Assembly: GCA_013115145.1 (NCBI GenBank)
Contig: JAAPAO010000173.1
Location: forward strand, 1 to 57,885
Length of the DNA: 57,885 nt
DNA from: Perkinsus chesapeaki
Lineage: Eukaryota > Perkinsozoa > Perkinsida > Perkinsidae
Direction of reading: 5' to 3'
The number at the start of each line of letters is the position of its first letter. The stretch's first letter is position 1. Below, in pieces: positions 33,149 to 43,400 of this stretch. A model generated the notes under the pieces. That model made no database searches, was not told where the DNA came from, and saw nothing but the letters and a program-made list of their open reading frames with translations. The position numbers were made by a program, and so were the translations under genes.

Positions 33149-35947
33149 TCAAGCGACACAGTTGAATAAACCGAAAAAACTAGAATAGCCTCCCTCAACT
33201 ATCAAATCGATCACGTGATCGATTATCACTCACCGAGCGATTCCGTCAACAACTGAATCTCATTTCCTAACTGCGTCAGATCAGGTTTCAACAGAAACTT
33301 CACAGACTTCATCCTGATCGAAACACAAATCGATCAACTGGGCGCGCTTTTCACTCACCAACTGTTCGCAGTTCTCCTCGTGGGAATGTTGCCAAGCGTG
33401 ACTCTCATCAAAGCCTCACGCTCATGCGGGGAATCTCCAATAGAGATAACGTTCCTCCACGACCTGAGGAAATATCTTAGCTCGAAGCGTGCAAGGTACA
33501 CAATAGCTCAACTCGTACCTATGCATAGCCGAGCTGTTCCAAAAATTAACCGCTGTGCTTGACGGTTGCTCAAGAAACTGTGGCCCACTCCCACTAACAG
33601 GCGTCGCACCTTGGAATTCATAATCGATCGCGTGATCGATTTGGATACTCACATCTCTGACCGTCAATGATATCCCTAAAAGCATGTGCCTTCCACCCCG
33701 CCGGGCTTTTTATTCCCGTATGCTCAAACGCACCTAAAATGACAACAAAATCTTGCAATCTTGCTCTTCCTTCCATTTCCTCAACGCAGAAAACCCTGTT
33801 CCGCCTACTTCTAGCACTGCAAATCTGAACTGCCAAATCTTGCAAAAGTGGCTCCAACGAGGGAAGCCATTTTCGGCAGGAAAGTTCAAACCATCCATCC
33901 TGAGGGAAAAATATTTTTCGCGGAAAAAATCTCAGTTTTTTTCTCAGGAAAAATTTATTGAATAATTTTTACATAATTTTTCCAAGAAAAAAATACCGAA
34001 ATTTAAAAAAATAATTCCGGTCAAGTAATTCAACTGTCTCCAATACTCGTCCCCAAGAAAGGAACAATTTTCCCGGAAATTTTCCGGGAAAATTTGGGAT
34101 TTTTTTTCATACCAGAAATGCTATACATCATATTTCCATGCACGCATTGAAAACATCACTTCGCGTTTCAGATTTACTTTTTTAATTTTCCAGAAATTTT
34201 CCGAAAAATTTCCGAAAATTTTCCGAAAATTTTCTGCTCACCTGCGCGTTTGTAACAATGACGACCTTCCCCAACGAAGCGGCAACGCGGACCATCTTAG
34301 CCGCCATTTCAGCGAGCTCTGCCAAAGGGTCGATGAACTGCTCAGGTACGAACGGATCGCAAACCTAAATAAATCCGTGAAACGAAACTCGCTTCGCTCC
34401 GCTAGAAAATGCTTCTCTATTGTGGATACAATGCGAAAATGAACAGCTTCGATTCGTTTTTTTCAATGGGAAAGTTGCAATGAATACACTTGCGAGCATA
34501 TAGAAATGTGCAAAACATCTCCGGCAGATTTTTAGGCGAATTCGGAACTTCTCGCGGATGTGAAAATTATTGAGAGCAGAAAGATTTCGCGGAGGTTGAA
34601 TTCCCGAAAAACAAGATTTGGCTGAACAAATTCAAGAGAGATCCAGAGCGGTTAAAGTATTAAGGGCACTGGCAGGCTCGGAAAAACTTAGGAAGAAAAA
34701 ACGCTTCGCTCCGCCTTACGTTCAATCCATTTAATTTCGCCCAAGTGGTCGGACAAATAGTATCATCCCAATCAAAGATAACCAAAGTCTGAGCTCGAGC
34801 TGGCGTGCCTGAAAGATACTTTTGAGCTCAACTTGCCTGCACCCCTTCTACTTGGTGTGGCAGCACAAGCCTCCTTCAAAGGAGTCGGAGTGGCGCCAAC
34901 TGCAGTACTGAAAAAAAAGAAATTTTTCCACGGAAAAAAATACGAAAATCACCAAGGAGGAATCTGGAATAATTTCAAAAAGGTGAAGAAATGTTTAAAA
35001 AATATATTGTAACATTCAGGGTTCAAATGAGTGAAAAATTATCACACGAATCTTAGGTTGATTCTTGCACCGAACAATCTGAAGCGATTTGAACAGCAGT
35101 AAAATTTATTAAATTTCGAAATCCTAAATGTTCGTGATCGGCGAGCCAACTTGACATTGAGAGACGTAACCCCCGGATGGCATGGGAAAGTTTTGGTAGA
35201 ATTAAACTGGCGAGAGTTCTTCCTTATTGATACCATCCAACTTTTAAAACTCCCCGCTTTACCTTCCATTTGAGATATCCCCTTCTTTCTCCTCTCCAGG
35301 TGTCATAGGTTGATCCGCGTCTTTTTCATCTCGCAAAGATTCCTTTGGTGTCATCATGACTCGACTGCGACTCTCCACATGGGGAAATGTTGCTGTGGGG
35401 AAGTCTGAGAGTAATATCGATCGTTTGATCGATTTCGAACTGACAACGTGTTATACTGCTATGTAGGCCTTTTGGAATATCGATCACGTGATCGATTCAC
35501 AGATCAATAAATTCAACCATACTGTCTCCCTAGACTTATTTTACAATATCGATTACTCGATCGATTTGCTCAACCTACAGTTATTCTGATCAGTTCTATG
35601 ATGATCCTCTCCCAGCGGACTCAACACGTCTCGACTCTCATCCTCATCACTTCCGAACACCATCGGGTCTGAATCTAACTCTAGGCATCTACGGGTACCT
35701 GAATCGATCACGTGATCGATTTAGAACAGCTAACCAAGCTAACGGCTTCGGCATATCCTAGGTCCGACCTTGCAAGACGAATAGAACTCCAATCAAAAAG
35801 GAATATAAAACATATCTTAGCTCGAAGCGTACAAGATACAAGATAGCTCAATTCCCTACCTCTCCCCGGAACAGGTGTACTCTGCTGAAGATCTTCCATC
35901 GAAATCGGTTGCTCCTCATCAATTGATTTTTCCTCGCCGGCAAACAT
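33149..35947 (-). CDS. HAD-superfamily phosphatase, 14 exons, 390 residues
   Basis: Exons 35860-35947, 35579-35698, 35501-35521, 35448-35468, 35263-35404, 34837-34907, 34720-34808, 34242-34364, 33809-33899, 33653-33733, 33519-33609, 33359-33463, 33234-33313, 33149-33198; phase agrees throughout. HAD motif I is IFDWDDTICPTTW (nucleophile Asp), motif II is VVIVTNAQ, then GWFELSCRKWLP, GIKSPAGWKAHAF (motif III Lys) and motif IV NVISIGDSPHEREAL. These match a protist/algal HAD group. The N-terminal ~125 residues are acidic, Pro/Ser-rich linker. Exons 3 and 4 (21 nt each) lie in unconserved sequence, so their splicing is the least certain. At least eight introns carry modules A, B or C. The start at 35947 lies 23 nt after an AG that follows a module A palindrome. 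Confidence 0.8.
33314..33358 (-). repeat. Module B intron (45 nt)
   Basis: Starts GTGAGTGAAAAGCGCGCCCA, continues GTTGATCGATTTG and ends TTCGATCAG; the 5' part nearly matches carrier intron 5427-5476, more than 27 kb away. Removal joins TANSW to MKSVKFL, which fits the HAD family. Confidence 0.85.
33464..33518 (-). repeat. Module C intron, reverse orientation (55 nt)
   Basis: Starts GTACGAGTTGAGCTATTGTG, contains CTTGCACGCTTCGAGCTAAG, and ends TTTCCTCAG. Removal produces the conserved SWRNVISIGDS block. Confidence 0.88.
33610..33652 (-). repeat. Module A intron (43 nt)
   Basis: Starts GTGAGTATCCAAATCGATCA, then CGCGATCGATTATG, ends TTCCAAG. It joins DGQR to CATPVSGSGP in phase. Confidence 0.85.
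34809..34836 (-). repeat. Shortest decoded intron (28 nt, GC-AG)
   Basis: Starts GCAAGTTGAGCTCAAAAGTA and ends TCTTTCAG; it looks like a truncated reverse module C. It must be removed to keep phase between the Ala/Pro-rich exon and the DWDDT exon. Confidence 0.6.
35469..35500 (-). repeat. Module A intron (32 nt)
   Basis: GTGA + ATCGATCACGTGATCGAT + ATTCCAAAAG: the palindrome makes up more than half of the intron. Confidence 0.6.
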
Positions 35948-35970
35948 GCAAAACCAATCACCACCCAAAA

Positions 35971-35994
35971 CTACAAATCGATCACGTGATCGAT
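35971..35994 (-). promoter_or_regulatory. Module A palindrome with AG, 23 nt before the HAD start
   Basis: ATCGATCACGTGATCGAT then TTGTAG; the AG (35971-35972) could act as trans-splice acceptor for the HAD gene, which starts 71 bp after the THUMPD stop codon. Confidence 0.45.
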
Positions 35995-36018
35995 TTCACC
36001 AAACCCAACCCATCATTC

Positions 36019-37296
36019 TCAAGAAACCTTTCCAATCCGTCTCAAAGGCGCCCGCAAACTACACTTCATCGCAGCCCACTCAGCGCGCCCTCCCTCATGT
36101 TCCCATTCAAATCTGTGCGTCGCTCCGCTAAATTGTGTTGCATGTTTCACATTTTCCTTCGACACTATCGTAACGATCGCCGACGGCATTTCCCCCAATT
36201 TTATTTTTCTAACATGGACGACTTTCCATCCTTCGACAAGCGAATCTTCCACGATTTCAACCAGATCCTCTTTTGTCAGAAGCACCTAAAAAAGCTATAC
36301 CAAATCGATCAAGTGATCGATTATTACCATAACACCCTCTCGTCTGCAAACCCTGCCAAATTCGGCCAACGTTCGCCGATAAATATCTTCCAATTTCTCA
36401 GGGTCTCCCGCGCACCATTGAACTCCAAACGGCAGGTCCGAAATTATCAAATCAAAAATATCTTTTCGGAAATTCAACCTCCGCGAATCTTCCAAGATTC
36501 CATCCACTTTCGCATCCGCAAGAAAATCCAAATTCGCCAAAAATTTCGTCATCTGTTGCCGACTAGAATCGCTTCCGATCGCCCAACTCCCTCCACTCCG
36601 CTCAAAAATCGTCGCGCCAGTTCCACAGAACGCATCCAAAACAGTCAGGTTACCAATTTCTTGCGCGCCACAAATTTCTGTTATGAACCTTGCTTGCCTA
36701 TTCATCGCCCAGGCCACAGGACCAGAGAGACCAACACATTTTCGCTCGCCCGATTGATCGATTCGAACCATCACGGGAATATCAATAATAATCCAATCAT
36801 CATTCATAAATATCCTCACCACAACCTGCGGTTTAGGGGAAACTCGCGCTTGCCACGTTTTCAACCTCTCGGGTATCATGCACGCTGCAAGCTTAGATAC
36901 GTCAAATGACGATATCGATGCGAATCTCTTCCCTTTCCTCTGAGTTTCGACCTTGAAATCGATCACCTGATCGATTTTCGCATCCATCGCCGTTCTCACT
37001 TTCTCATCGACTCCTTCCCAATCTACACCATCCAAATAATCGCGTATCTTTTCATGTGGATAATCCTCGCTTGAAGCTTCGCATAAAAGATTCAAACAAA
37101 TCTTTTCCTGCAATTTTATATCCGACTTCAATATTTCAGTCAAATCGCCATCGAAATAAATTCTCTGTCGAGGTCCGGAAAAAATTATTTTTTCCGAATT
37201 TATTTTTTCCCGGATTTCCCAAAGCGCACGCGTGCTCATTCCAACACCTGTGCTAAACGTCGAACAAAACTGCGATGTAATACGAGGAGCTGGCAT
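36019..37296 (-). CDS. THUMP-domain tRNA guanine-N2 methyltransferase (THUMPD2/3-like)
   Basis: Two exons, 36328-37296 and 36019-36285, 411 residues. The N-terminal part fits THUMP-type tRNA-binding regions (FCSTFSTGVGMSTRALWEI...). The C-terminal part is a Rossmann methyltransferase: SAM motif VLDAFCGTGAT, acidic motif WAIGSDSS, and catalytic-type ISDLPFGVQW (D/N-L-P-F-G is typical of THUMPD/Trm14 enzymes making m2G). The intron 36286-36327 carries module A. Within the long exon, module-like sequence is translated in frame at three or four places (IDQVIDF near 36958; the module C-like stretch near 36870-36897; RIDQSGER near 36750; a module G-like stretch near 36661), so unrecognised 3n introns or exonised copies are possible. 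The start at 37296 lies 9 nt after an AG next to a module A palindrome. Confidence 0.82.
36286..36327 (-). repeat. Module A intron (42 nt)
   Basis: GTAATA + ATCGATCACTTGATCGAT + a T-rich tail ending CTTTTTTAG. Removal joins EGVM to VLLTKEDL in phase. Confidence 0.9.
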
Positions 37297-37305
37297 GAAA
37301 TAAAG

Positions 37306-37332
37306 CTAATCAAAATCGATTACGCGATCGAT
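37306..37332 (-). promoter_or_regulatory. Module A palindrome with AG, 9 nt before the THUMPD start
   Basis: ATCGATCGCGTAATCGAT, then TTTGATTAG; the AG (37306-37307) could act as a spliced-leader trans-splice acceptor. It lies in the short gap between the upstream gene's stop and the ATG at 37296. Confidence 0.45.
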
Positions 37333-37433
37333 TTGCCCAATTATCATCAACACAAAACACTTCTCATCCAACACCTAGTAAATTTCGTTAAAAAAACATA
37401 TCCAAGCTCCAAGCATGCAAAGTACAAAATAAC

Positions 37434-40400
37434 TCAACTTGCTCCCTTCCTCGGAGTAAAACTTTTTCTATTACTAACAGACAAATACTTACTCGCCATC
37501 GATTGCTTTCTTCCATCGTTGCTCAAAACCGATCCTTGCCGAGCAACCGATTTATTAGAAGCCAATCGACTCGAAGCGAATCTTCCGGACGCGGAGATCG
37601 ACTGTCGATGCGATCGATTACTCATCATAGAAGATTTAAAATTAGATCCCCGGCGATCGTCTCCTCCAGCAAACATAACTAACAAACCGACCTATTTTCT
37701 ATCTTTCACGCTTCAACCTAAGATACCATTTATCCCCCCTGCTCCATTCATTTCTTCCTTAGGCGGTTCCGGCGATGGGAAATAATTATAATTATATCGA
37801 TAACAATCAGCCGGGAAAACACCTGCCCGCAAAAACCCAAATCGATCACCCGGGCGCGCGCTTTTCACCTCCATGAATATCAGTTGCCATCGCATGCTCG
37901 TCAACTCCCCAAACCTCGCCGTGTATCGAATTCATCGCGCCTGAAGAAGAGAAATCCGAAAGTCTTTGAGAACTCTGTAGTGGTGAAACTACAACGACGA
38001 CTCGCCCGGGTATCCTACGGAGGGCAAATTCAATTCGTAAAATCTGAAAAAACGATTTCTTAAACAAAAATTCCTCCCACAGCAAATTTCCGAAAAAAGC
38101 CCTGCGAAAAATAGTAACCCGAAAAATCCGAGATTTTCAAAATAATTTCCTACCTCCAGAAATTCCGCCTCCATTTGTCGCAGTCGGCCGATATCGAGTG
38201 GCATTTGATTCTTTTTGAAGTCCATGAAGGTCCGCAGACATGCGATATGCCTCCGACACTTGAACCTGATTTCTCATCCGAACGACCCTGGTTCGATCCC
38301 CGCGGATGGCATTTTACTTGTAATAATGTAGTTGCAGTTTGGAGACTAGCAACAGTGGGATCAGCTGATCTTGGCCTGAGAAGCGGAACGGTTCCCCGGA
38401 AAAGCATGCTCGAAAAAAAGATCACAAAAATTTCAAACCTCATTCGGAAAATTTTCTTCAGGAAAAAATTTTTCGGTTACTCAGAAATAAAATTTATTGC
38501 GAATCCTGGAATATGATCTGCTGGAAATAATTGTTTCACCATGAAACTGTCAGATTACTCATTTCTTGCGCGCCACAAAACTCCATCATGAACAGTACTG
38601 ATAATTTCAAATCGACAAAGTGATTCCCACCAGATCAGATCCCAAGATTTCTTTGAACAGGATCGGAAGAATTACAAAATTTTTCCGGTGGCCCATTTAT
38701 TTCCGGACAATGAAATCGCTTTTCGTCCCGATTTTTTTCCAATTGACTTTCGGAAAAAACTGTATTTTTTCGGAAAATATTTTTCACAGCGCAATTTCCG
38801 CCTGTAAAAAAACAAATTTTCCCGTCTTTTCCTTACCCGTTGGCAACCGCACTATTCAACGCCAAAATCGATTTGCTCGGATCCGCATAATACTCAACAG
38901 TCCCGTCCTTTCCGTATTTCTCTTCATCTTTCCTCCCCTGAAATTTTCGTAATCGAAAGGTCCCTGGTTCGATCCTCGGCAGGTACCAATGTGAAGCCCG
39001 CCAGAGATGCTTCTCTGATAGCTCGCAAATCTCCTGTTAGTTTCTCCACTTCGTTTTCCAGTCGTACAATTTCCTTTCGAGATTCCCGAGATTGAAGCTT
39101 CGTGTGCTTCAAGTGTAACTGAGAAAAAAAATAGAAAAATCTTAGAAGAAAAATCGAGGAAAATTTCAACAAATCGGACAATGCAAGCCAGACAACTCTA
39201 TAACATTAGTACTCGTCGTCCCTATATAAAAAATAATAGGCAATAAAATTAAGAGGAAAATTTTCGGGTTCGGCTTGTAGGTGACGGGAGTTTTAAATGG
39301 AGGAATCAGAAAGTGAGAGAGTCCAAAAAATACAATAGGGAAAATGACAACAGATACTCCAGAAAAATACGAAAAATTCTACCAAAATTTTTGAAAAATT
39401 AGGAAAAAATTGGAAAAATTTTCCGCGAATCTTTCTCCTCTCTTACTGCAGAATTATCATTTCTTGCTTTGGCCAACTGATGCTGCAGTTCGACAATTTC
39501 GCTTTTCATCTGCTCGATCTGATTCGCCATGTTAGTCACGCCGCGACCTGAGAATCAAATCGGTCATTGCACGCATGCGCACGAAGATTCCTTTACCTTC
39601 GAGCTCTTCTAGTGTAGCTTGGATATCTTTCTTTTCCATCTCCAATCGTTTAACTTCCTTCATCGCGGCTTCTCGATCGCACTTCGCCGATTCCTAACCG
39701 AGAAATATTCCACAGGGCTTGGTAAAAAAATTCCAATATGTTTGCAAATGTTTAATTTCACTTCCCAAAAATAACCTCCAGAGGAGTCTTCCTTCTCTAT
39801 TATTACTGATAATAGCAAAGGGAGAGTCTTCTGGAGTTCAAGCCTTAAAAGTTTCAGCACTGACAATTTGTTAGTAGCTGTTACCCGATGGAAACACTAC
39901 ACAGTACACCTTAGGACACGCCGACTGAGTCTCAGGCTGAATCATTCTTCCAATTACAGATTCACAGCATCGCCGCCATCTCGGCCACTCTTACCGAAAC
40001 GGTAAACAAGTATTTAGAGCATACGTACAGTATGCAATTTATATGAGAGATATGCAAACACAAGGGATTATAATTTCGTTGTCTCTCCTTGCATCCATGA
40101 CAATTCTGCACTTCGTTGTTTTCGAGACACTGTCCCGCACTGGGAAACTAGCTACGAATCGCTTAGTTAAGCAATTAGCGTGCTATATGGGGTTGAAGAG
40201 TCCTCCTCCATATCATATCACTATGCCAATCATCGGTCGACTCCACGAAGAAAGGTTCTGCCTGTCTTCACAAAGAGCGTCAAGCACGGGTTTATCCTAT
40301 GCCATGTTTTAGCCTCGACCATCACACTCTTGAACAACAGGCATACGAATCGCTTTCCAGCGGGTAGCTGAATGATACAGCAATGCCATGGTAAACCAAG

Positions 40401-43400
40401 GGCTAAGAGGTAGCCCAGCTGTGAGCCTGCTCACCAGCGATCCACAGTGTGGATCCACGACATGCTTAAAAGAACGTGCTCCATCGACCGAGGCTATCTA
40501 AGTTTTCCCAACACGGAACAAAAGGTCAACATAGTGGGATACTCCGGAAGATGGAAGATACAAACCTTCTACTCTATAAGGTTCGTCGAGTAGTCCTGAA
40601 TGTTAAGCCTGGGCTATGGAGTTGTTTCTCATGTTTAACATAATTAAACTTATAATTTTTTCCAACATGCGAAACAACTCCGACACCAGTTATAGTTTAA
40701 CTGCAAAATCTGCTATGAAAATTATCAGACTTAATTCTACATGAGAAGTCCAGATTAGCTATCGAAAAATACAAACGGATATCTTCAGTTGAGCTAACTG
40801 CAAACTAAGTGTAAGATTTTCATCTTCGGATTTCAAACCACCACTCAGTCCGCATGCCGTCTCATCCCACTTGTATCAGTAGAATCTCCTGCGTCAGCTC
40901 CTCAATCTTATTTTTATCTTCATTCGTCGACGACTCTGCCTTCACATTCTTACTTTTCGATGCACCGTCCGACGCCGGTGCTGTCGACTGAACGAACAAC
41001 CGAACTCCAAACCACAGGAGGGAATTTGGCGCATAGCATCTCAAAGTTACCCATAACAGATGATCGACTGTGAGACTACATGGGCTACAACGGTAGGAGG
41101 GAATTAAGTGAATTCCTGAGACGCCGGTTGCTGGTGAAGCTCCAGTGCTGTGTTAGCTACCAATTTCTTCACGTGAGCCTCCATGATTTTTTGGAACAGC
41201 GGCAATATTCGGCTACATAACTTGTAACGATTAATGGACTGTATGGAATCCCGAGCTTCACCGTGCACGATACGTTTTAGGTTAACCTTCCCTCCCTTGT
41301 TTACCCCTCCTTTCCTTTTCAGTTCCCTCTCCAATTGCCGCACGCGATCATCCAGCTCATTCGCTTTCTTCTGAATCTCCACCTTCTCCAAACGTGCTCT
41401 AAATTGTCATAGAATAGTCACGCGCCACAAAATTACTTTTCTGCATCCCTAACAGCTTGGGCTGCTTTTGCCTCGGCAGCTTTAACGACTTCATCAACCT
41501 AAAGACATCTTACCTTGAACCATGCAAGATACGAAATAGCTTGCCTTCTGATCCACCTTTCCTTCAGTTTTCTCCTTCTTGACTTCCTCAGCAGCTGGTG
41601 GTGGCGGCACCGGAGCCTCCGGAGGAGGCGGTTCCTATTGGAAAAAATAATAACCAAACCGCGGCGAAATTCTGCAATACGTAACAAACGATCACAAACT
41701 ATACGACATTGGTAATTTGGATCGCCACGTTTTCTAACTCACTTTATTATTTTTTAACTCACTTTATTATTTTTTAATTCACTTCATTATTTTCTAATTC
41801 ACTTTATTATTTTTTAATTCACTTTATTATTCTTTAATTCACTTTATTATTTTTTAATTCACTTTATTATTTTCCAATTCACTTTATTATTTTTTAATTC
41901 ACTTTATTATTTTCTATCCGAATGCTACTTCAATATTACCTTATCCTTCCCTCCACTCGTCGCCTTAGCTTTCAACTTATCCTCATATTCCTTCTTTTTC
42001 GCCTCCAAGGCCGACATAGTAGATTTAGCCGCCGCCGCCGGAGCATCTTTACCTAACCCAACCCCTTCTCTATCTTGCACGCTTTAACCTAAGATACCAT
42101 CTTCCATGTTTTCCTTAGGTGGTGGTGGTCGTGCTTCTACTGGCGGCGCAGCAGCTTCCTTATTCTCTCCCTCCGACTTGTCTGCCGCAGCCGCTTTCGC
42201 TTTAGCTTTCGCCTAAGATACTCCAATCCACTTCGGTGGCCACTTCCAAGCAGTATTTTACTAACACAGATTCACCCAACCCCAGCAAAATGTGTTTCTC
42301 TAGGGAAGGCAAAAATTGCTCTAGTAGAGAGAGATGAAAACTGTAAGCGTAAATCTCACTAAAAGCTCCACGGACGACGACAGACACTGCTTCATGCAGA
42401 TGGATGGAAAGATTATCAGACAGCAATATCGGAATTTTACTGCATCCCCAATAATTATGTAATAATAGACTTACCAGGATTCGAACCCATGCCTACCTTC
42501 GCTTTAGCCTTTCCCTTCGCCTTGGCTTTCGGCTTAGTTTTCGGTTTCTCCTCCGCTCCGGCATCTGCCCCCTCTGGAGGCTTGTCCGGTCTCTTCTCCG
42601 GCGGCCCAGCGGTCGGCTTCGGTCCCAAATCAGTTTCACTCGCCACGAAACTATTTTCAAATCCTATCGACGCCCCGTCTGACAACAAATGCGTCCGAAT
42701 CATTTATCGTCTTTTCCACCAATTCACGCCTCAGCGAAAGTAGCAAACTATCCTCCACGAAAAATATTATATTTATATTATACAATAATAGCCCTTCGCG
42801 GCGTGCCACTCTAGCGTCGTTTGACGCCGTCGAAAGGCCCTTGCGGCAATAGACAACACTACTGCCCTGCTGGAGCAACCTCCAGATAAGTAAATATAAT
42901 AATTTATACTGGATACCATATGAAGTCCGTGTATATTTATTTAACATATAAAGCCCATCACATCCATCTTATTGCTTATAACGCATTTTTCCTTCCTTAT
43001 TTTCCCTATCACCCTCACATACACCTAATCCGAGAAAAACTAATTTTCACGAAAAAAATCCTGAAAATTTTTCCCTCCCGAATTCCCTTAGTACCTTCTC
43101 CAACTACCGCCAAATTCTGTTCCTTCATCTCTCCAGGAATCACCACCTCAAAAGTTGCGCCCTTCTCCTTCTCTCCCGACCAGCTCAGCGTCAGTCCCAT
43201 TTTATTACACATATTCTGTATCATATTCAACCCCAGACCAATCCCATAATACGTCTCCGGTTGCGCCCGATAAAAAGGATGATTTAATTTCTCCTTCTCT
43301 TCAGCTGTGAATCCACAGCCGGTATCAGTCACCACGAACTTCAAACCGTCCCCTTCCGGCGAAGCGGAAAGTGTCACCTTGCCTGAAGTTAATATTACTA

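Noticed and set aside
35875-36909. 344-codon plus-strand open frame
   Set aside because: It is antisense to the methyltransferase exons, which carry clear SAM-binding and DLPFG motifs; no domain is visible on the plus strand.
29620-37332. Module A as transcription-factor (E-box CACGTG) sites
   Set aside because: The central bases vary, so CACGTG is often lost while the outer arms stay; placement follows introns, not promoters.
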